This document shows, one piece after another, positions 5,239-9,601 of a DNA stretch of 9,601 bases. The notes under the pieces are model-generated. The model was not told the DNA's origin. It did not search any database and saw only the letters and a list, made by a program, of their open reading frames with translations. The stretch's first letter is position 1. Every line of letters starts with the position of its first letter. This stretch comes from Anaerolineaceae bacterium UBA5224 (GTDB lineage Bacteria; Chloroflexota; Anaerolineae; Anaerolineales; Anaerolineaceae), in contig DHUW01000103.1 of assembly GCA_002409365.1 (NCBI GenBank), positions 1,280-10,880 on the forward strand, given 5' to 3'. Made by a program: the position numbers and the translations under genes.

Positions 5239-7464
5239 ATGGCTGGAAAAAGAACTCTTAAGCGCCAGTTGAACTTACCACAGGTTATTATGTTAGGAAC
5301 AGCCGGTACACTCGGTTCCGGCGTATTTATCTTATCCGGGCATGCCGCAGCTGTAGCTGGACCGGCTGCAATCTGGGCGGTCCTTATCGCCGGTATCCTC
5401 AGTTTCAGTATCGCACTCAACTATTGCGAATTGGCTACAACCTACCCTGAGACAGGCGGCGCAATGACCTACGTACGCGAAGCCTGGGGTAAAGGTGTAG
5501 TCTCATTTATGGTTGGCTCGATGGACTGCATTTCCAGCACCTTTTATACCGCCCTCTCAGCGGTCGGTTTCGCTTACTCCGTTTCCGTTTTCTTCCCAGG
5601 TTTGCACTCCAGCGCATTTGGGATTGGTGCAGTCGCAATTGGAGCGATTGTGCTTTTTGTCATCCTGAACATCCTCGGCGTCACCAAGGTCGGAAATCTG
5701 CAAGTGGTTATGGGCATCATACTGCTAGTAGCTTTTACCATCTACATCATTGGTGGTTTTACCATGCCCAATGGCTTCAGCACTGCAACTTTGTTGCCTA
5801 CCGGGCGATTTTTTCAATCTGATAATATCGCTGTTAATGCGGGCATAATCCTCAAAACCATCGCACTGATCTATGCCATGTATGTTGGTTTTGAGGTCAT
5901 CGCAGACGACGCCGAAGAAGTCAACAATCCAACCAAAAACATTCCTCTGGCAATCATGATCAGCCTTTTCCTCATTGTGGTGGTTTATACCCTGGTCATC
6001 ACCGTCGCTATGGGCACATCAAGCGATATCGCCGGCTCAGAAACAGCTATTTCGGATACCATCCGCATGTTCCTGGGCACACCCGGTGCTACCATCATCG
6101 GTATTGCTGGTATGATCGGCTCATTGACCTCCATCAATTCTTCCATGCTTTCAGCAACCCGCGAGAGCTTTACACTCAGTCGTGACGGAGCCTGGCCTGG
6201 CTTCCTCTCTCATCTGAACAAAGCCAGAGTGCCTTACCTTGCTATTCTTTTCATCGGTGCCGTCTCGATCCTGGTGACAGGTGTTGGTGCTGTCGATTTC
6301 CTAAGCTACATTACTTCCGGCGGTTACTTGTTCGTACTGCTCTTATCCAACCTGTCCATGATCACCCTTCGAAGGAAGTATCCTTACCTTCACAGACCGT
6401 TCAAAGTGCCTTTCTTCCCGCTCACACCGATCATTGCCTCCCTGGTTTGTCTGATTGTCCTGCGCTATTCCGACGTTAAAGCTTTGATTTTCATGTCAGC
6501 TGTTCTGGCGGCTTTCGCAATTTATTATTACGCTCGCCTCGGTCTTACCTCCTGGCAGGAAGAACATAGACGCAGCCAGGATCCAGGTCGCTACCGTGTC
6601 CTGGTGCCCATCCAGCAGGATAGCGGCATGGAAAACGTGATCCGCATCGGAGCCAGAATTGCCAATGCTCAAAGTGATCTGAGTATGTGCCTGCTACAGG
6701 TGGTCGACCCCGAAATGGCAGAAGATGAAGATGCCAGGGCAAAACTGCAGCGATCGCGCCGATATACACTGCAAAAATTCATCAAACATGCAGTCGAACA
6801 GAATGTCCCAATGTATGCCAAGACTGTTTCCGGTGCTTCACCGGCTGCCGGTATCATCAGCGAAATGCGCAATGATAGTAATGTTCGCTTGCTGCTTTTC
6901 AAATGGCCTGTGGGCGAGACTGAACAAGCCAAGTTCGATGCGGATGTTGAACCAATCGTCCGTTCAGGGCTTGCTAATGTGGGGTTATTGTTCGATCGCG
7001 GCATTGATAAATTGGAGAATATCCTCGTGCCTGTTGGCGGCGGATTCCACTCCAAGTTCGCCATCCAATTGGCAGAAAGCCTGGCGAAAGCTGATAATGG
7101 CACTGTCGATGTGGTTCGTGTGGTGGATGAAGACCTCGACGACGAGCAATATGAGGATCAAATGGCATACCTGCAGGAGATCGTTATTGTTCAACTCGAT
7201 CAAATACCAGGTAACATGAACCTTCATATCATCCGTGGAAATGACCCAGCCAAAGCCATAATTGAAGAAACCCGCCAGCGCGAATATGACCTGATCGTGA
7301 TCGGCTCGTATGAAGGCGACACGCATGGTCAATATTTGTTTGGAGAACTGGTAGACCGCGTGCGTAAAGGTACATCAACTTCTGTTTTGGTAGTCCGCCA
7401 GCATGAAAGCGGTGCTGCAACCTGGCTGCGCAGGCAAATACGCGCCTCGAACCCGAGAACATAA
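5239..7464 (+). CDS. APC-superfamily permease fused to two USP-like domains, canonical TM1 motif
   Basis: A 741-residue paralogue of the divergent permease. A hand alignment of about 105 N-terminal residues gives roughly two thirds identity, and similarity falls in the C-terminal half. The transporter core (residues about 14-435, some 12 helices) keeps GTAGTLGSGVF at 20-30 with the GSG substrate-binding turn at 26-28, GGAMTYV in helix 3 and GFEVIADDAEEVNNPTKNIP after helix 6. A short charged linker (EEHRRSQ, about 441-447) leads to a first USP-like domain (VLVPIQQ, about 454) that lacks a nucleotide loop, and a second from about 593 (ILVPVGGG, then LIVIGSYEG near 685-692). The family exchanges or imports amino acids or polyamines; the cytoplasmic USP module is thought to sense nucleotides or stress, but the key Asp of the first strand is absent in both copies. 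The gene appears monocistronic and ends at a terminator. Confidence 0.93.
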   Translation: MAGKRTLKRQLNLPQVIMLGTAGTLGSGVFILSGHAAAVAGPAAIWAVLIAGILSFSIALNYCELATTYPETGGAMTYVREAWGKGVVSFMVGSMDCISSTFYTALSAVGFAYSVSVFFPGLHSSAFGIGAVAIGAIVLFVILNILGVTKVGNLQVVMGIILLVAFTIYIIGGFTMPNGFSTATLLPTGRFFQSDNIAVNAGIILKTIALIYAMYVGFEVIADDAEEVNNPTKNIPLAIMISLFLIVVVYTLVITVAMGTSSDIAGSETAISDTIRMFLGTPGATIIGIAGMIGSLTSINSSMLSATRESFTLSRDGAWPGFLSHLNKARVPYLAILFIGAVSILVTGVGAVDFLSYITSGGYLFVLLLSNLSMITLRRKYPYLHRPFKVPFFPLTPIIASLVCLIVLRYSDVKALIFMSAVLAAFAIYYYARLGLTSWQEEHRRSQDPGRYRVLVPIQQDSGMENVIRIGARIANAQSDLSMCLLQVVDPEMAEDEDARAKLQRSRRYTLQKFIKHAVEQNVPMYAKTVSGASPAAGIISEMRNDSNVRLLLFKWPVGETEQAKFDADVEPIVRSGLANVGLLFDRGIDKLENILVPVGGGFHSKFAIQLAESLAKADNGTVDVVRVVDEDLDDEQYEDQMAYLQEIVIVQLDQIPGNMNLHIIRGNDPAKAIIEETRQREYDLIVIGSYEGDTHGQYLFGELVDRVRKGTSTSVLVVRQHESGAATWLRRQIRASNPRT

Positions 7465-7486
7465 TCCTCTAAACAGATTCTTCTTG

Positions 7487-7525
7487 AAAGCCGGATTCGA
7501 TTGTGAAATCCGGCTTTTTTGTTTT
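7487..7525 (+). terminator. Intrinsic terminator of the plus-strand permease
   Basis: AAAGCCGGATT (7487-7497) pairs with AATCCGGCTTT (7507-7517) around a 9-base loop and is followed by TTT-G-TTTT. It starts 22 bases after the permease stop. Confidence 0.9.
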
Positions 7526-7542
7526 ATCGCACGGAACACTTA

Positions 7543-7572
7543 TTGACCTTGTCTTTATCAGATTATTACAAT
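7543..7572 (+). promoter_or_regulatory. Candidate promoter of the DUF2807-type lipoprotein gene
   Basis: TTGACC (7543-7548) and TACAAT (7567-7572) are each one base from consensus and 18 bases apart. The pair lies just after the preceding terminator and about 85 bases before the ATG at 7656. Confidence 0.6.
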
Positions 7573-7655
7573 AATTGTAGCTTTACCTTTTATTTAAATT
7601 AGATTCTTTTGCACTATACGGTAGAATTATAGGCGTACCTAAAGAGGAGGATACT

Positions 7656-8402
7656 ATGAAAAACCGAATTAAAATACTATTGACTCTGTCAATTCTTGTT
7701 TTTTTAACCACAGCCTGTTTTCCACGCCTGGTTCGCACAACCCCTGAAACCACTCCGAAGGCTCGTGTCACTGATGAAGGAGAGCTTTCACCCTTTACAG
7801 AAATCGACGTTGAAGCCGCTGGTCCGATTCTCCTGATCCAGGGTAATACTCATTCCATCAAAGTTGAGGGAACTCAAAATGCTGTTGAGAAGATCACATT
7901 TGAAGTCAGGAATGGCGTCCTGATCATCAAGCATTCCAATGACATTTGGGATTGGATCACCGATAAAGATTTCCCCTCAATCACGATCACATTCGTAGAC
8001 CTGACCCGTTTCGTTTTGGAGGGCGGCACAGAACTTGTGGCAAATGATCTCAAGACCGATTCACTCACGATGGACTTACAAGGTGGTGCCAGTGTAAAAA
8101 TGTCAAATTTGAATGTAAATACACTGGAATTCGATGTCCAGGGAGGCACGGATATAAAAATTGATGGTGTAGCCAAAAATCAAACTTTAGATTTTGCAGG
8201 CGGTATCAATTACAAAGCAGAAGACCTGCAAAGTGCTGATGTTAGGTTGAAAATGGAAGGCGCCGGATCAGCCACGGTTTGGGCAACTGAATCGTTGGAT
8301 CTGGATTTGAGCGGCGCATATGATGTGAAGTATTATGGCAACCCAAGCGTGACCCAACGTGTGCAAGGCGTCGGAAATGTGGAGAGCCTGGGAGAAAAGT
8401 AA
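7656..8402 (+). CDS. Lipoprotein with DUF2807 (head GIN) beta-helix-like domain
   Basis: A 248-residue protein with a strong ribosome site (AGGAGG, 5 bases before the ATG). A lipoprotein signal peptide covers residues 1-20 with the lipobox TTAC and Cys21. After a short Thr/Pro linker (to about residue 40) comes the DUF2807 / putative auto-transporter adhesin head GIN domain: SPFTEIDVEAAGPILLIQG, then short repeating strands (LEGGTELVANDL, LQGGASVKMSNL, VQGGTDIKIDGV, FAGGINYKAEDL, EGAGSATVWATESL) and the characteristic end SGAYDVKYYGNPSVTQRVQGVG. Each GG or GA turn recurs about every 20 residues, as in a right-handed parallel beta structure. Members are common in Bacteroidota and Chloroflexota; their function is not established and the adhesin name is only a database label. 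It is monocistronic, flanked by terminators on both sides, and probably anchored on the outer face of the membrane. Confidence 0.9.
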   Translation: MKNRIKILLTLSILVFLTTACFPRLVRTTPETTPKARVTDEGELSPFTEIDVEAAGPILLIQGNTHSIKVEGTQNAVEKITFEVRNGVLIIKHSNDIWDWITDKDFPSITITFVDLTRFVLEGGTELVANDLKTDSLTMDLQGGASVKMSNLNVNTLEFDVQGGTDIKIDGVAKNQTLDFAGGINYKAEDLQSADVRLKMEGAGSATVWATESLDLDLSGAYDVKYYGNPSVTQRVQGVGNVESLGEK

Positions 8403-8423
8403 ATTCCTTACAAAAACCATAAA

Positions 8424-8450
8424 AAAAAGAGAGCGAATCGCTCTCTTTTT
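8424..8450. terminator. Bidirectional terminator shared by the DUF2807 and HIT genes
   Basis: AAAAAGAGAGCG (8424-8435) pairs with CGCTCTCTTTTT (8439-8450) around a three-base loop. T-runs occur on both strands, with eight Ts at the left end as read by the minus strand. The right edge overlaps the TAA of the HIT gene (8449-8451). Confidence 0.9.
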
Positions 8451-8928
8451 ATTCCTGATTCCAGGCTTCGAGGATCTTGTAATAAGATTCTTCCAGTGAT
8501 TCAGGCAAAACGCGCGTCTTGCCGATCACAGTGATGAAATTGGCATCACCCACCCATCGTGGAATGATATGCCAGTGAAGGTGCTCTTTGATTCCTGCTC
8601 CGCCAGCTTCACCAATATTGATTCCAACATTAAACCCCTGGGGGCAGTAAAGTTTGATCAAGACCCGAATACCTTTCTGGATCAGCATCATCATCTCAGA
8701 GAGCTGATTTGGTTTCAACTCTTCAAATCGGTTGGTGTGCTCATATGGCACAACCATGATATGCCCACTGGCGTAGGGATATAAATTAAGGATAACGAAG
8801 TTATATTCACCACGATGGATGATCAGGTTATTAAAATTGTCGGGTTTCTCCAGCGCATCACAAAAGGCGCAGGGTCCATTCCTGTCGCGGTTGAAATATT
8901 CATTGCGGTCGCTGTAAATGTGATCCAT
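8449..8928 (-). CDS. HIT-family nucleotide phosphorylase/hydrolase (Ap4A phosphorylase-like)
   Basis: A 159-residue histidine triad protein. The catalytic triad HLHWHIIPRW is at residues 116-125 (His116, His118, His120). NLIIHRGEYNFVILNLYPY at about 34-52 and SGHIMVVPYEHT at 54-65 are typical of the subgroup that includes mycobacterial Rv2613c, an Ap4A phosphorylase, as are GINIGEAGGAGIKEH before the triad and the end GDANFITVIGKTRVLPESL. A CAFC pair at residues 20-23 is the N-terminal Cys-x-x-Cys seen in many HIT proteins and can bind zinc with histidines. The expected role is cleavage of dinucleoside polyphosphates or related nucleotide conjugates in the cytoplasm; the exact substrate is inferred. 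No Shine-Dalgarno is visible before the ATG (CAGCCC), and a -10-like TAAAAT sits 6 bases upstream, pointing to a leaderless message. It is divergent from the TetR gene. Confidence 0.92.
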   Translation of the reverse strand: MDHIYSDRNEYFNRDRNGPCAFCDALEKPDNFNNLIIHRGEYNFVILNLYPYASGHIMVVPYEHTNRFEELKPNQLSEMMMLIQKGIRVLIKLYCPQGFNVGINIGEAGGAGIKEHLHWHIIPRWVGDANFITVIGKTRVLPESLEESYYKILEAWNQE

Positions 8929-8934
8929 GGGCTG

Positions 8935-8964
8935 ATTTTATCTTAAGTTTTCACAAGTGGTAAA
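8935..8964 (-). promoter_or_regulatory. Candidate leaderless promoter of the HIT gene
   Basis: On the minus strand TTTACC (8959-8964) and TAAAAT (8935-8940) are 18 bases apart, and the -10 ends 6 bases before the ATG at 8928. The start point would fall at or next to the ATG. Confidence 0.5.
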
Positions 8965-8996
8965 AAAATTATTATTGATTTGTATTCAATTTCGGT

Positions 8997-9024
8997 TTGA
9001 CATTTAACCCTCGATGCATATAAT
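8997..9024 (+). promoter_or_regulatory. Consensus promoter of the TetR-family gene
   Basis: TTGACA (8997-9002) and TATAAT (9019-9024) are both perfect matches with a 16-base spacer. The predicted start point near 9031 lies inside the operator palindrome, about 20 bases before the ATG. Confidence 0.8.
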
Positions 9025-9042
9025 ATGACCATTCGGTCATAT
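9023..9042. promoter_or_regulatory. Palindromic operator, probable TetR-family binding site
   Basis: ATATGACC (9023-9030) and GGTCATAT (9035-9042) are exact complements with a 4-base centre. The site overlaps the end of the -10 box and the start point, which is the expected position for autorepression. An outer dyad CCTCGAT (9009-9015) / ATCGAGG (9041-9047) and TTTGAC (8996-9001) / GTCAAA (9047-9052) are nested around it, and GGTCA recurs at 9046-9050, 11 bases after the copy at 9035. Confidence 0.75.
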
Positions 9043-9051
9043 CGAGGTCAA

Positions 9052-9601
9052 ATGCCAAAAGCTACTTTTTTTCACCTTCCTCAGCAAAAACGTGAACTCA
9101 TTGAAAAGGTCGCCGTTGAGGAATTTGCCAATCACAGTCTTCAATCGGTTTCGGTCAATGCCATCGTCAATAATGCCGGTATTGCCAAAGGCTCTTTCTA
9201 TCAATATTTTGAAGGCCTGAAAGATCTCCACGATCATATTCTCAAAATGATTCGGGATTGCAAACTTGAACTGATATCCTCGCTTCCACAACCCGACAAT
9301 AGTCTCGATACTTTTGGCTATCTTCAGCGTCTTCTGCAGATCGATCTGGCATTTGAGCTCAAATATCCACTTCTTTCCAGGGTCGAGCGCCGCCACAACT
9401 TTGAAAACCCGGTCACTAGTTCAATCGACCCTGTGACCGGTCAGCGCCTTTCTGGCGACGGACGGTTCCACGCTTTTCTCTCGCAGGGTATTCTCCACAA
9501 TGATATCGCCACATGGGTGGACACTGATCTGGCTGCGTATTTGCTTGAACTCATTTCCCGATGGCTGTCGCCTTATCTTTTGGAACGCTTGGAACAAGAC
9601 A
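9052..9601 (+). CDS. TetR/AcrR-family transcriptional regulator (partial, runs off right edge)
   Basis: An open frame of 183 codons from the ATG at 9052 to the edge without a stop; GAGG lies 4 bases before the ATG. The N-terminus carries the TetR DNA-binding domain: helix 1 around residues 11-27 (QQKRELIEKVAVEEFA), a helix-turn-helix at about 33-52 (VSVNAIVNNAGIAKGSFYQYF), then LKDLHDHIL, the family's KEDL-like helix 4. Residues from about 65 form the helical ligand and dimer domain, too variable to name a ligand. Proteins of this type repress their own promoter and usually a neighbouring transport or lipid gene until a small molecule binds. Here a palindrome covers its own promoter, so autorepression is likely. 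The regulated target may lie beyond the right edge; the divergent HIT gene is 123 bases away. Few residues should be missing at the C-terminus. Confidence 0.9.
   Translation, partial: MPKATFFHLPQQKRELIEKVAVEEFANHSLQSVSVNAIVNNAGIAKGSFYQYFEGLKDLHDHILKMIRDCKLELISSLPQPDNSLDTFGYLQRLLQIDLAFELKYPLLSRVERRHNFENPVTSSIDPVTGQRLSGDGRFHAFLSQGILHNDIATWVDTDLAAYLLELISRWLSPYLLERLEQD

Noticed and set aside
6669..7332. Overlapping minus- and plus-strand frames of 115-164 codons inside the plus-strand permease
   Set aside because: The permease frame is supported by its USP domains and by its paralogue; the other frames are shadows without ribosome sites.
8997..9050. Mobile-element end or integrase attachment site suggested by the nested inverted repeats
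   Set aside because: No transposase or integrase gene and no matching repeat elsewhere in the window; the position over a promoter fits an operator better.
9037..9396. Minus-strand open frame of 119 codons
   Set aside because: It is antisense to the TetR gene, which has a full DNA-binding domain, a ribosome site and a consensus promoter.

Overview
The window looks like an ordinary chromosomal segment of a free-living bacterium with moderate GC content. It is most likely a member of Chloroflexota, class Anaerolineae or a close relative. This is an inference from gene style: lipoproteins with Thr/Pro-rich linkers, a Rv2613c-like HIT protein, APC permeases fused to universal-stress domains, and a SixA-type phosphatase. 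No rRNA, tRNA, CRISPR array, insertion sequence or phage gene was seen, and no gene-free stretch exceeds 300 bases.

Layout from left to right. (1) Bases 1-717, minus strand, hold the N-terminal part of a secreted lipoprotein with two tandem beta-type repeats; it runs off the left edge. (2) Bases 793-1470, minus, encode a VanZ-family membrane protein. (3) Bases 1599-2198, plus, encode a SixA-like histidine phosphatase with an unusual lysine-rich tail, followed by a terminator at 2293-2326. (4) Bases 2361-2762, minus, encode a small protein of unknown function directly downstream of (5) 2778-5003, minus, an APC permease fused to two USP-like domains. (6) Bases 5239-7464, plus, encode a divergently transcribed paralogue of (5) of exactly the same length (741 residues), followed by a terminator. 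(7) Bases 7656-8402, plus, encode a DUF2807-type lipoprotein. (8) Bases 8449-8928, minus, encode a HIT-family nucleotide hydrolase or phosphorylase that shares a bidirectional terminator with (7). (9) From 9052 to the right edge, plus, lies a TetR-family regulator with a consensus promoter overlapped by a palindromic operator.

The centre of the window is the divergent pair of APC-USP permeases. Both keep the transporter core and a C-terminal double USP module. One has lost the GSG substrate-binding motif of transmembrane helix 1 (Ala-Ala-Glu instead), which suggests that one copy has diverged in substrate or in role. The 235-base region between them holds promoter-like elements for both directions and a perfect 9-base dyad in the leader of the plus-strand copy. 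Two minus-strand genes (2762 and 8928) lack a clear Shine-Dalgarno and carry a -10-like hexamer exactly 6 bases before the ATG, which hints at leaderless transcripts. I see no convincing novel multi-gene system. The observations worth following are the diverged permease pair, the nested operator of the TetR gene, the leaderless starts and the lysine tail.
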